Shown one piece after another: positions 33,116-43,510 of a stretch of 64,000 nucleotides of DNA. Below the pieces are notes generated by a model. The model saw nothing but the letters and a program-made list of their open reading frames with translations, did not search any database and was not told the DNA's origin. Position 1 is the first letter of the stretch; each line of letters starts with the position of its first letter. The position numbers and the translations under genes were made by a program. The DNA is taken from positions 1 to 64,000 of the forward strand of contig JASPKZ010001241.1 of assembly GCA_030220185.1 (NCBI GenBank), written 5' to 3'. Source of the stretch: Diploptera punctata. Lineage: Eukaryota > Arthropoda > Insecta > Blattodea > Blaberidae.

Positions 33116-33235
33116 GTCTTGATGTGTCGTTAGTAGCAACTAGTAGAATTTTATTAGTATGGAATGTTAGGACTTTATACAAGAGCGGGGCGCTTGAGGT
33201 ATTAACGAGGGAATTAGGAAAATCACCCTTGGATA

Positions 33236-33475
33236 GTCGCTTTAGAGGACGTTAGATGGCCAGGAGAAGTCGGCCATGAACCTATGGGTTCGACAGTGCC
33301 AGTGAGTTATACATTTAATATACTCCTGAAATCTCAATCATATTCCCATTTTCATTCGTAATTATATTTGTTCCAGCCTGGTACCCTTTACTTTCTATCT
33401 TAATTACCTGATATAGTTCTCTAATGTTGCTATTTTTGCATCCATTTCGAGATCACAAATCAATATCATAAATGG
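33236..33475. mobile_element. LINE-E terminal piece (+) fused to an RTE linker piece (-)
   Basis: 33236-33305 plus strand carries cggccatgaacctatgggtt and cagtgccagtgagtt, the LINE-E 3' end. 33306-33475 on the minus strand reads NIRELYQVIKIESKGYQAGT and TNENGNMI, the linker between endonuclease and RT in RTE-like elements. Two unrelated fragments joined. Confidence 0.65.
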
Positions 33476-33559
33476 TACGACAGCCCTTTGTGGGCTTCTT
33501 ACGTAGCTCTCACCAAACATTTCTGTCTTTATCTCGCTCCTTCCAGTCTTTCTATCCCA

Positions 33560-34110
33560 GAGTCCTTTTTCTTCTTCTTCATCTTCGCTTCACGGGCTAG
33601 GCAAAAATTGCCTGTTCCGCCTCATAGTTGTTCTGTCCGTCTTTTCACTGGCATTCCTACATTCCTTGAACCTCTTGGCTTCTAGTTGAATATTGCTCTT
33701 GGTAATCTTGCTACACTCATTCTTTTCACATGTGTAAACCATTTCTCTCTATATTCTCTGATGTTCTCATTCAATGGATATATATTTACCTCTGTTCTTA
33801 TATCTTCATTCTTTATCCGATCCAATCTAGTGCAGCCTTTTGTTCTTCTAAGGAAGTTCATTTCCGCGCTTTGTATTCTACTTTGCAATTTTTTGGTCAT
33901 TACCAAGGTACGCTCCCATAAAGTAATACAGGAACTGCCAATGTTTTATAAAACTTCAATCTAGTATCTCTTGTTGTTTTATTCTTTAATGTTTTATGTA
34001 TAGTTCCGCATATCATTTGAAATTTCGACAGTTTTATATGCATGTCTCTTTCAGTTTTTGTGTTTGTAGTAAAATTACAACCCAAATATCCATAATTATG
34101 TCCATCTTAA
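33560..34110 (-). mobile_element. RTE-like LINE (homologue of the 27.9 kb copy)
   Basis: Minus strand: GCNFTTNTKTERDM, TLAVPVLLYGSVPW, then RIQSAEMNFLRRTKGCTRLD, NIYPLNENIREYREKW, HVKRMSVARLPRAI and a degraded KPRGSRNVGMPVKR, ending in (GAA)n near 33567-33580. It aligns with 28.1-28.6 kb. Truncated and frameshifted at about 33.9 kb. Confidence 0.85.
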
Positions 34111-34169
34111 CTTAGGACTTTCCTAGTTACTAAGAGTTGTATATCATAAGCTTTCCTGGTAATTCTTTT

Positions 34170-34595
34170 TCATGCATGTAACATAACCGGCCAAAGCCAA
34201 TCTATTAATTTTAATTACATTTTACCACATCAAATTCAGTACGTAAATTATTTAATTTAGATGTGCATATCTTCCTCTAGATGCCGATTTCTTGCACAGC
34301 TCCATAGATAGATCCAAGTATTCTCCTTTAGAACAACCCCACGTATTCGCTAATCGGACTTCAAGATGATCAGGTTTCACAGGCATATGTTCTGGTCTCA
34401 CAAGAACTTACACATTTTGACTTTGGTGTTCCTCTATATTAAATGAGAACTAAAAAAAATTCCTAAGACCAGGAAAATATTTACTTCCAACCATAATGAG
34501 CTTCTCAATCTCATTAATAATAATAGTAATATTATTCTTGTAATTTATCTCAGATCCCAAATAAGTAAAACTTTACAATATTTAAAATTTATATT
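34170..34595 (-). mobile_element. Possible LINE thumb remnant
   Basis: Minus strand reads FTYLGSEINYKNN near 34.56 kb, like the F-x-Y-L-G thumb motif, then VLVRPEHMPVKPDHLEVRL. The remainder is unreadable. Weak call. Confidence 0.4.
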
Positions 34596-34729
34596 GTCTA
34601 ATTTATATATGAGAGGAACACTCGCTACATTCTTTCGGAGATCATAAATATTCTCGCTCAATTATATTCCCTCATTTTACTCTATAAGATCCTAGTGGTT
34701 TGTCATCTGATGTTGCCCACTTGTTCTGA

Positions 34730-35175
34730 ATTTACTTCATTTGACTGGTGTAATCAATTAATTTTTAATCTTTAAATGTTGCGAATTCTTTATCAGACCA
34801 TTTCTTATTTTACCTCTTTAAAAAATATTTATGATGCTGATAATTTAATAGCATCTCTCATTCTCTGATTATATCAGTTGCTTATTCAGTTGTCACATTT
34901 TCATCTAAACATTCCAGAATTTCAAACTTATTAGCAATTTTGATCTGGCATTCTTTCCATAGTTAATCATTACTCAAATTTTTCAGTCTTCTTTAGTCAT
35001 TTCTTCTCATAAGCGATAGCCGTTCTCTGACTTTCAACCCTGATCAGATTATCCGAATTGTAGACTGTCCCCTAACTAATCGAGGTTCTGTTGATGATAC
35101 CATTGTTCCAGCATTTATCTACGATTACATGGCCTTTTCTATCTTGTGCTTCATCACCTGGAGACGTGCAGGGTA
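34730..35175 (-). mobile_element. RTE-like endonuclease C-terminus and linker relic
   Basis: Minus strand has TSPGDEAQDRKGHVIVDKCW, like the T-S-P-D-G...D-x-I-L-I-D-x-R-W end of the RTE endonuclease, then KKTEKFE and KFEILECLDENVTTE with ATDIIRE, the following linker. This is the only piece of an endonuclease domain found in the window. Heavily decayed. Confidence 0.5.
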
Positions 35176-35312
35176 CTTATGAATATCCTTATATTGGAAG
35201 GTTGTGCTCTTGAAAATAAGCTGCTTTGACGCGGCAACTAATTAATTCAATATTAATGGGGGGAAACTGTATATTAAAAGTGTAAAGGATAAATCTAAGT
35301 GGCATGTTATCA

Positions 35313-36112
35313 TAAGTAATGCCACGAGTGATTTCCAAATTATCGATAAATTCACGACTCACGAAGCGAGGAGTGAATTTATCTAGAGAATTTGGAAACC
35401 AAGAGTGGCATTTATTAGGGCTATTTAACGAATAAAATTAACATGTTAACTCACAAATCATTATTTAACTATAGTCATTTTAAAATATGTATATATTTAA
35501 TGGTAAAAGGGCAACCGCTGAAAAAGTGGAAAGACCCTCAATCGGATATATTTAATGTAAACGTAGATGTTTGAAAACAAATGAGAAACGATTGGTACGC
35601 TCCATTTGCTTCATCACTGCAATCAGATCATATTATTTATTGCCAAAGGATCGCAATATTGCAAGAATGCACCCTAGTGGAGAAATTTATAACCAAAATT
35701 ATAGGTATTAATTAATTTCTGACGTCCTATGATGTAAATATGTCAATTATATTTTTCTGCAAATCATTTCCTGGAACATAATTCGTTTAAGAAAGTGCGA
35801 ACAGTGGTTTCTTTTTTTGTGTGGTATAATCAATTGCTACAAATGTTTTTATATTATCTCCTGCATGCGCTATCTGTTGACATTCATGAACTATATATAC
35901 AATCTGGTAGCCGTATTTATTGTAGGGTCAGTCACTGCAAAATAATGCTATGGCCTATTCAAAAGTGTAACAAAGGAGAGGTTTTTTTTAATATGATAGA
36001 CTTCGGTTGATAAATTCGAGGCGAAACACGACTGTGATTGGTTGTAAGTCAAAAATCATTGAAATGTGATTGGTCATTGACTCCCATTTGTGGCATGAGT
36101 TAAATAGTCTGA
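35313..36112 (+). mobile_element. MITE-like family X, longest copy
   Basis: Starts taagtaatgccacgagtgat and ends ggcatgagttaaatag. The first about 100 bp form a long hairpin: ccacgagtgatttccaaatt pairs with aatttggaaaccaagagtgg. The ends taagtaatgcca and tggcatgagtta are imperfect inverse matches. An extra segment of about 50 bp at 35500-35555 is flanked by repeated atatatttaatg. No coding. Confidence 0.8.
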
Positions 36113-36224
36113 AAAAACCTATAATATATATTAATTTTTAAATATTTCAATATGTATACTTTATGAAAATATAATTCTTCAATATGTATGCAGTAAATGT
36201 GTTTGTTTGGACAACGCAAACTTT

Positions 36225-36835
36225 CATCATCATCATCGTCCTTTCAAGTATTAGGCCCAGTGGCCCGTTACGGTCTCCCGCCATCTCCGAAAAGGTCGAC
36301 CCACAGATCTTCTGCCTCGAGGAATGTAGTGAAGAATTTGTTTTGGTATTCTGTGACGATCCATGCGCTGAATATGGGCTAGCCAATTGTTTCTATATTC
36401 TTGGAGGTATTCAGATATAGGTACGATGTTTAACTCTCTGGCTATTTTTGAATTTCTTTGGTGGTCTAGAAGGCTACAACCTGCAGTTCGTCGCAGAAAT
36501 TTCATCTCCGTGGCTGTAATATGACGATCATCCTGAGTTCTGATGGTCCAAGCTTCACTGCCATAACAGATTATGGGTCTAGCGAGAATTTTATAGATTT
36601 TCATTCTTGTGTGTCTCTGCACTTTTGATGGTTTAAAAACTTGGTTGATAATTCTTAAAGCTTTATTATAGTTTTGTATTTTAAAGGATATATCAGATTC
36701 CTCATTATAAGTTACATTATATCCTAAGTATTAAAATGAATTAACTTGCTCTAATATTGAATTCTGAATACAAATTTTACTTCTTACTGGGAATTTCCCT
36801 TGAAAGGGAACTTTGACATTATTAATTTCTATAGT
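36225..36835 (-). mobile_element. RTE-like LINE, thumb to (GAT)n tail
   Basis: The minus strand has a 123-codon frame: RPIICYGSEAWTIRTQDDRH, EMKFLRRTAGCSLLDHQRNS, LAHIQRMDRHRIPKQILHY and PRGRRSVGRPFRRWRET. Upstream, broken frames give NSFxYLGYNVTYNEESD. It ends in a (GAT)n tail at 36225-36240. One of the most intact LINE ends in the window; probably relatively young. Confidence 0.9.
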
Positions 36836-37085
36836 CAGGAAACTTTAAGGCCCAAAGTGTCCCCGAACATCATATGGCCATCATTATCATCATCATATTC
36901 ACCTCATTAGATTAAGTTTAGGATAAAGGCCTCTTCTGGCGCATCATTATTATCATCATCATCACCTAAGATATCATTGGGGCAGCGTAACCTCTCATTC
37001 CAGGCTCCCCAACACTAGAAGTGGGTTACAATAATCCAATGCGAAGAGAAAATACCAGAAATGTCGAAATGACAAACTGGTGGTA
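36836..37085 (+). mobile_element. SINE A1, 5'-truncated
   Basis: Starts in the body (caggaaactttaaggccc) and runs to cagaaatgtcgaaatgacaa. Head missing. It directly abuts the minus-strand LINE. Confidence 0.85.
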
Positions 37086-37385
37086 TTGAATAAGATAAAC
37101 AAACAATTTCTTTTCAACCGCATCCCGTTTGATACTCGTTATATTTTACAATCAAGACCATTTAAATATCATCAAATTGTGAATCAGAGAATAGAAACAT
37201 TTCATGTTGATTCCCAGAATCATTTGTGTCAAACTTTGCTTTGACAATTAAATCGTAAAGGTCATTATGTGTTCATGCGTAAGGATTCAAATAAAACACA
37301 TTTTAAGCTTAATTAAACCACGGCTTTAAATCTAGCTTTTGTTACTTTCTCTTTTTACACGTTTTATATTAACTTGACCTGTAAC

Positions 37386-37868
37386 TATCTATGTAACGGA
37401 ATCTTTCAATGCGATTTTCACCCACTTCAAATCATTCGATCGACTTGAAATTTTGTATACTTGTAAAGGACCCGTGACAATACAATAACTTAATTTTTGT
37501 CCTAAAATCCTGGCCAAAATCATCAGAAAATCAAAAAAAAAGTGTCTTTGTATTTATGTAACGGAATCCTTGAACACGATTTTCACCCACTTAGAAACAT
37601 AAGATCGAATAACTTTGCATACTTGTAAAGGACCCGTGACAACACAATAATTCCATATCTATTTTTTAAAATCCTGGCCAGAATCATTAGAAAATCAAAA
37701 AAGTGTCTTTGTATCTATGTAACGGAATCTTTGAACACGATTTTCATCCACTCAGAAACATTGGATCGACTTGAAACTTTGTATACTTGTAAAGGACCCG
37801 TGACAATAAAATCATTTCATATTTTGTTTCTAAAATCCTGGCCAGAATCATTAGAAAATCAAAAAAAA
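37386..37868. repeat. Three tandem units of about 160 bp
   Basis: Units begin at 37386, 37551 and 37711, each with tatgtaacggaatc(t/c)tt, cgattttcaccca, acttgtaaaggacccgtgac and atcctggcca(g)aatca. Spacings are 165 and 160 bp. Placed just before a tRNA-Tyr-like sequence; possibly parts of one composite element. Confidence 0.9.
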
Positions 37869-37918
37869 TGAAAACTGGTATAACAGGTTGCGGACTTGTC
37901 GACTTTTTAGTCAATCGT

Positions 37919-38008
37919 TGTAAGAGCTCAGTTGGTAGAGCGGTGAACTCTAGTGGTATATAATTTCAGTAATCCATTGGTCGCTTGTTCCAATCCGGCT
38001 GGGGAGGT
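37919..38008 (+). pseudogene. tRNA-Tyr-like sequence with intron-like insert
   Basis: gctcagttggtagagcgg (D arm, A box) is followed by gaactctag. Then comes an insert like a short tRNA-Tyr intron, then atccattggtcgc and ttgttccaatccggc (T arm, B box). A run of nine T (38008-38016) follows, like a Pol III terminator. The anticodon-region triplet reads CTA where tRNA-Tyr has GTA, and the acceptor arms do not pair. So this is a pseudogene or the head of a tRNA-derived repeat. Confidence 0.6.
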
Positions 38009-38116
38009 TTTTTTTTACAAGAGTATTACTTTTAGCTTACACTGCAATAGTATCGAATTTAAAGATATGTACATTTTTATCTTAATCTGTAAAATATTAA
38101 AACTAAAAAATAAAAA

Positions 38117-38592
38117 ATAAATAATAGTTTTAAAAACTAAAACAACACGCTTTATTGGAAAACCGAACTAAAAAATGAAAAATAATTTTAATTTCCAACA
38201 CGCTTGGAATAAAATTAAAATGGTCACAAAAACATCATCTCCAACACATATAGAATAAAACTAGAGTTACCAACACAAGAAAATAATTTTATCATCAAAA
38301 GAGTGGGGTGCTTTTTATGATTTTTTCATTTTCTTCTTTGAGACTTTACTTTTACTAATATCTGTTCATTATCAAATATATTAATTGATATAGAGCACCC
38401 CACGCTTTTGATGGTAAAATTATTTTTTTTGCTGATAATTCTAGTTTTATCCTATATGTGTTGGAGATGATTTTTTTGTTGACCACTAATTTTATCCCAA
38501 GCGTGTTGGAAATTAAAATTATTTTTCATTTTTTAGTTCGGTTTTCTAATAAAGCGTCTTGTTTTAGTTTTTTAAAACTATTATTTATTATT
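38117..38592. repeat. Long inverted repeat (about 200-bp arms)
   Basis: Arms 38117-38312 and 38393-38592 are inverse copies: left acacgctttattggaaaacc pairs with right ggttttctaataaagcg, and atcatcaaaag with cttttgatggt. An 80-bp AT-rich loop separates them. No coding or known TIR motif. Could be a foldback element or an inverted duplication. Confidence 0.88.
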
Positions 38593-39005
38593 ATTATTAA
38601 AGGTGGTGTTGTCCTAGTATTGAATGTCATTGAAGTTTTAAACAACTTTAAAATAAATGTTTACACAATGATATTTATTATCAATAATAAACTCATTCGA
38701 GTGCAAACTTTAACAATACGTGAATTAAATGTTCAAATTACAGCTGTGTTTCCATTGCCATCTGCCTGACTCTGGAATTAATTTCATCAACTAGAGAAGA
38801 CAGAAAAGCAAACAGAAATAACTAATTACTTTGCTATGTTTATATTTCACAAAGTTAAATTGTGCATTAATGTTTGTTTTTAATATGGCACTAAATTATT
38901 CATGAATAAATTACAAAACCCAGTTAAGGGAAATAATATTTCATGTCTGCCTATGTATTCCTCTAAATGAAAGTTTGCACGCGGACAATAACATGTATAT
39001 TCCAT
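38593..39005. other. No recognisable feature
   Basis: AT-rich spacer. Confidence 0.5.
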
Positions 39006-39331
39006 TCCACAGTAATTCTACCCGAGGGCAGGTCTTTCACTGCGATCATAACATTTTCATGCTATGCTATGCAGCTTTATTAGGGAATTATAGGTGTGGT
39101 AGCTTCCCGTTGCTTTCCACACCGGTGAAGAATGATGATAATAATGTTAAGGATGATGATGATGGCCGGATGATTTTCGGGGACCGTTGGGCCCTAAGCT
39201 TCCTAACATTTGTCTTACAGGTGAGGAAAACCCAGAAAAAACCTCACCCAGTAGCCTGTCCCGACCGGAAATCAAACCCGGGCCCGCTGCATGACAAGGC
39301 AGCACGCTAACTCGAGACCACAGCGGTGGAC
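39006..39331 (-). mobile_element. SINE A3 copy
   Basis: Minus strand: head at 39250-39331 (tRNA-like, gggcccgggtttgatttcc), body with catccggccatc and tggaaagcaacgggaagct, and the LINE-type 3' block (cctgccctcgggtagaatta) at the left end. (TA)n flanks the head. Confidence 0.9.
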
Positions 39332-39367
39332 ATATATATATATAATGACGTAGACCATTGTTGAGCC

Positions 39368-39722
39368 ATAGTTTCTCCTTTATAAGGAGTTACTGAGTTA
39401 CTTGACCAAGTTAATTGTTAATTACCTTATTTGTTCATAGATGTCATGGATGACTTGCGGTCAACACGCCGACACAATAACACATCTAAGGTATTTCTAG
39501 GACATTTTTGTCGGTATATTTTGCTTCGAGGCCTCTTTATTCAGGCTTAAGGATCTATTACGAGCCTGAAAATCTTGAGACTCGGGACCCACGCTTAAAG
39601 TCCCTCCCGGAGGACTTTCTCCTTGGATTTTTCCGTCCTAAAAAATCCATCGACCGCCGCCAGGTTTGAACCCGCGACCCTCGGAACTAGAGGCAAGGGG
39701 CATAACTACTAGCCCACCGCGG
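39368..39722 (-). mobile_element. SINE D2 copy
   Basis: The minus strand begins ccgcggtgggctagtagtta (tRNA-like head) with B-box-like gggttcaaacctgg, then the D body (gagggactttaagc, gagcctgaataaaga) and the D2 tail near 39400-39450 (aattaacttggtcaa). Partner of the 20.4 kb copy. Confidence 0.88.
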
Positions 39723-39847
39723 TCTGTATATATTCTCTTTAAATGGTAACTTGCTATAAAACCATAAAATGGCAGGATGAGCGATGTCCTGCTGCATCTT
39801 ATGATAGAGAATTTGGCCTACAAGGGGGAAAAAAAATGTTTGTGATA

Positions 39848-39960
39848 TTAGTCTGAGTGGATTAGTGGTTATGTCACTAATGTATAATTTAGAGGTCTCG
39901 ATTTCATATCCCGTTTCAGGCGTTTACTTTTATTTTCATGTGTGAGAAGTCACAAGCAAT
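39848..39960 (+). mobile_element. Possible unlisted tRNA-derived SINE head
   Basis: tctgagtggattagtggtta resembles an A-box region and cgatttcatatcccg a degraded B box about 45 bp on. No body or second copy identified. Confidence 0.35.
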
Positions 39961-39984
39961 TGTCAGCGGCCATCAAAGTTATTA

Positions 39985-40640
39985 AACAAAATTGATTATT
40001 CATCGATAATTTCTGTAAATATAAATCAAATTGAAATTCCATTTAAACCCTCCGTGAAAAATCATGGTGTGTATTTCGACCAAAGTCTTAGTTCGCAGGT
40101 TCATTTAAGAGGAACTTGTAAACAATATTTTCAATCTTCCATTCCCCAAAACGTTTGAAAAATATCCTCTCTCCTTTATTGAAAAAAGTACTTGTCTCTA
40201 CTTAGATTATGCCGCGTTTCGATTATTGTAACTTACTCTTAACTAACATGAGTATCACATTCGGACAAAGACTGCAACGAGTTCATAAAGCTTATGCACG
40301 TTATATATGCAAACCTACGTAAATCAGACCACGTAACTCCAATTTTTTAAAAGTTGCCTTCGCACCGATTGGAAGACAGGAGAAAGATACATTGCCTCTG
40401 CTTCTTACACAACACTTTGTCCACCTCATGACCCATTTATATTTCTACTCGCTTTCATTCGCTATCCTCCCATCATAATTTGAACACATGATCGAGAAAA
40501 AATTTAACTGTAGCTGTTGCTCTACATTGAACATCTCACAATTCCTCATCCTTCCTTGTCATCCTCCCCTCGTATATCAAGAACTGCACGACTCAAAAAC
40601 AGTTTAAAAAACTCACTTCGTATTTCCTTAAAAAATGTAA
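39985..40640 (+). mobile_element. CR1/L2-like LINE, C-terminal region
   Basis: Plus strand: PSVKNHGVYFDQSLSSQVH, then frameshifted pieces equivalent to MPHFDYCN..LTNMS, LQRVHKAYARYICN and LxxRLEDRRKIHCLCFLH, then SHHNLNT. These parallel the LINE at 12.2-12.8 kb. Its 3' terminus (ggaagaaaagatcttacggt then cttaactcc and AATAAATA repeats) lies at 41625-41698, separated by later insertions. Confidence 0.8.
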
Positions 40641-40731
40641 TATATAACCTTTTTTATGTATACTTTTATTATTCCTTTATATTTTACCGTAAACTTTCTT
40701 TACCAAGCCATTTACTTAATCTAAGTATAGG

Positions 40732-40803
40732 TTATTATTTTTATTATTTATATTATTATTATTATTATATTATTATTATCATTATTATTATTCTTCTTCT
40801 CCT
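40732..40803. repeat. (ATT)n microsatellite
   Basis: Imperfect ATT array followed by TTC repeats that fit the tail of a minus-strand LINE end. Confidence 0.93.
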
Positions 40804-41170
40804 TCCTTCCAAGTATTAGGCCAAGGCCTGTTACGATCCTATAGAAAATTTTCCTTCCAGCGTAAATAGTTTGATCCTTCCGGAAAAATCTCATATAAGA
40901 TTTGAAAGCATAATAATAGTCCCTTCGATTGGTTGCTGGCCAAAGGAAGGCAAGATTATTATTAATTCCTTCTGGATTTCTTCGTGTTGCGACTTGCAAG
41001 TAAAGTTGAGGTTCCTTAGGACGGGTTACTGGCCCGACGCTAAGTAGTCCAGTGGTAGGGCTGGTACATTTTAGTCTCTGAACAGACATTAGGATACCGC
41101 ATTAACTCAGTACTCGATGGAACGGTTATACCGCCGTGACTCGGTCCTCAGAGCCTCGTTTGTGAAAACG
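40804..41170 (-). other. Unclassified repeat with RTE-like LINE end
   Basis: 40804-40850 on the minus strand reads TGLGLILGRKE followed by (GAA/AAT), matching the LINE 3' end at 36.25 kb (tattaggccca/ggcccgtta block). The remaining 41170-40850 shows a 113-codon minus-strand frame without motifs I recognise. Confidence 0.45.
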
Positions 41171-41445
41171 AGTTGTACCACGTTAAGGTTCGGATGAGAA
41201 TTGGGTGGGAGAGGTTATATATACGTCACTACCGCTTGCAACATGTTCATCGAATGGAAGATCACAGGATACCCAAACAAAATGTTAAGGTATCAACCTA
41301 CAGGAAGAAGAAGACCAGGGCGTCCACTCAAAAACACTTTATGGGGATGGTGTTATCTTTCTTGAACGGCCAAAAAAAGTGGTCAAAAAATGACCTAAAA
41401 CCTAAATTCAAAATTTACTTGGATGATGATAATGATTATTAATTA
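41171..41445 (+). mobile_element. LINE family F2, 3' end
   Basis: Encodes YRLQHVHRMEDHRIPKQN, then a frameshift into KKKTRASTQ, then a degraded end with ggatgatgataatgatt tail. Third F2 copy. Confidence 0.8.
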
Positions 41446-41544
41446 TTATTATTGTGATAATGATTAATTATTAGATTTTATTATTATTATTATGATTATA
41501 TTATTATTATTATTTATACTATTTATTACTATCACTTTTTCCTT

Positions 41545-41698
41545 CTTTCCCTTGTCAACTTTATGTTGTGTAGTTATTAATTATCTATTATGAACCATTT
41601 ATCATAATTCTTATTGTATGTATAATGTATTCGTGGTGAATTGGAAGAAAAGATCTTACGGTCTTAACTCCTTCAGGTAAAAATAAATAAATAAGTAA
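41545..41698 (+). mobile_element. CR1/L2-like LINE 3' terminus
   Basis: Ends with gaattggaagaaaagatctt, cttaactccttcagg and (AAATAAAT)n, matching the 3' termini at 11.25 kb and 18.6 kb. Probably the tail of the LINE at 39985-40640. A (TA)n run follows at 41698-41725. Confidence 0.7.
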
Positions 41699-41859
41699 AT
41701 AATATATATATATACATATTATATATATACATAGGTATATAACAACGCATGTGTGTTCATACATACAGAATTGTATACATATAATAGAAATCCCTATTCT
41801 GAGATAATATTTTCAACATGTTTAAAGGTTATCTGTAAAATTTTACTCATTTTTTCAAA

Positions 41860-42440
41860 TTACGATTATTGCTATTCTCGGGATTACTTACGGGCGTTTT
41901 TCTCTACGATTTTCTCTACCAAGTTTCCATGCTCCTATTTTTTATTTTTTGATTTTTAAACACATGGTCGTTCCCAACGGCAGTCTTAATGAGACTTTTC
42001 ATTGATCATGGGACTTTCCAAAAGAGATCACATACTGTAGCTCTCTATTGTCTAGTTTTATCCATTCGTCTTTCTGTTCGTCTCCCTTTGATACAAAAAT
42101 TTCCCTAAGCATTTTATTCTGAAATACTCGTAAGTTTTTTTATCTTAAATTAAGAGAATGTTTCCCATCCATATAGTGTAAACTGGAAGGAACGCCGTGT
42201 CATGTATTTTTAGCTTAACTTTTTTGAGAAATTTGGAAAAACATAACAATAAGCACATTTAGAGTTGTGCCTACGTTTTATTTTATCTCTGAATGTTACT
42301 GTTTGTTGTCTGTTAATTTATTATTGTTCCTAAGTATCCGAATTCTGATACTTCAAGATTTTACTCACATGTTAAGTGTATATACGCTTATAGACTAATA
42401 ATGGATTTCTACATTGTAGAGACTATTTGGTTTTATTGAT
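41860..42440 (-). mobile_element. LINE-E, diverged copy
   Basis: Minus strand keeps the LINE-E order: taccaagtttccatgctcc, ccattcgtctttctgttcgt, ttccctaagcattttattct, gaatgtttcccatccat and tattgttcctaagtatccga, then gttttattgatattta. Each is a recognisable variant of the 9.4-10.0 kb copy. Old. Confidence 0.7.
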
Positions 42441-42589
42441 ATTTATTTTACTTCTCCTTTGTTGTGTTTAATTAATGTAATTGAATAGGAAGTGTGTGGT
42501 ACGTTTGCACTAGTATTTCCTCATTACATCACAATTGATATAGTTCATTGTGAATTTGAAAAAAAAGTATGTAAAACTATTTTTATTGC

Positions 42590-43510
42590 ACTCGTCCACT
42601 TAGCCAATTAGACATATTTAAATAAATCGAACTTTTTAGGAATTCCTAATGCTAGCAGGATACTGTCAAAATATACACTAAGAAATCTGTTCTCTTGTAA
42701 TCTATTTCCTCGAAATCCATTTTGATCAGCTATTATCACATCAATGAAAGGACTGAGATCTTAAAATTGTGTATGTTCAAAGTAGTTAAATTTCCATATA
42801 GTCGACGAAATAATTTTTATCTCTTTTCTTATGTATTGATAATATAATAACTTACCAACTCACTTGCTGGCTCTATCTAACCCGTAGGTTCATGGCCGCG
42901 CGGACATAAGCTCTCCATACACCCCTATCCTGAGCTAATGTTTTTCAATCTTCCCTGTATAATCTACTTTCCTTAAATCATGGATAATGTTATTCTCCTA
43001 CCTCATTCTTTGTCTACCACCTGGGCGTTTTCCTTCTGGTTTTCCTACAAGAAGCTTCCATGACCTCTTTCAATCCCCATTCGTGTCACATAACCTGCCC
43101 ATCCCAATTTACGGGACTTATTGATAATATAGTTGATTAATTATTTCCAATCACTTGTAAGTGCCTTTTTCCCCAAATCGTACTAAGCATCCGAAGTAGG
43201 TTGTTTATCAATTTCTCCCTTCCCTGCTTTTATGAGTTCTACTTGAATTCTATCTCACTTTAGTGCTTTATACACCTTTAATATTTTTATCACCATATCA
43301 CCTCTAATACACTCAGTTCTATGACTTCTACCTGTAAATCAACATCTTCAATATCCTGTTTTGCATCTAGATTTAATAGCTCATGAAAGTAGTTTTATAC
43401 CTACTTAATACGATATTGAAATCTGCAATCACATTCCTATTTTTATTCCTAAATATATTTATTGTTGGCTGCAGCCCTTTCTTGTTTTATCCTAACTTCT
43501 TGTTTAAAAA
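42590..43510 (-). mobile_element. RTE-like RT domain, split by LINE-E
   Basis: Minus strand. 43510-43132 has QPTINIFRNKNRNVI and MQNRILKMLIYR-like linker (another frame gives KQDIEDVDLQVEV, as at 32.5 kb). 42833-42590 has DLSPFIDVIIADQNGFRGNR and LGIPKKFDLFKYV, RT motifs. The two parts are separated by a LINE-E insertion with a 13-bp target duplication. Confidence 0.75.
42847..43118 (-). mobile_element. LINE-E 3' fragment with 13-bp target duplication
   Basis: 272-bp 5'-truncated LINE-E (catggccgcgcggacataag, cacctgggcgttttccttct) with its (GTTA)n end on the left. tattgataatata occurs at 42834-42846 and 43119-43131, a perfect duplication within another LINE's RT domain. Confidence 0.93.

Noticed and set aside
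37386..37868. CRISPR-like array
   Set aside because: Units are 160 bp, tandem without unique spacers, in eukaryotic DNA.
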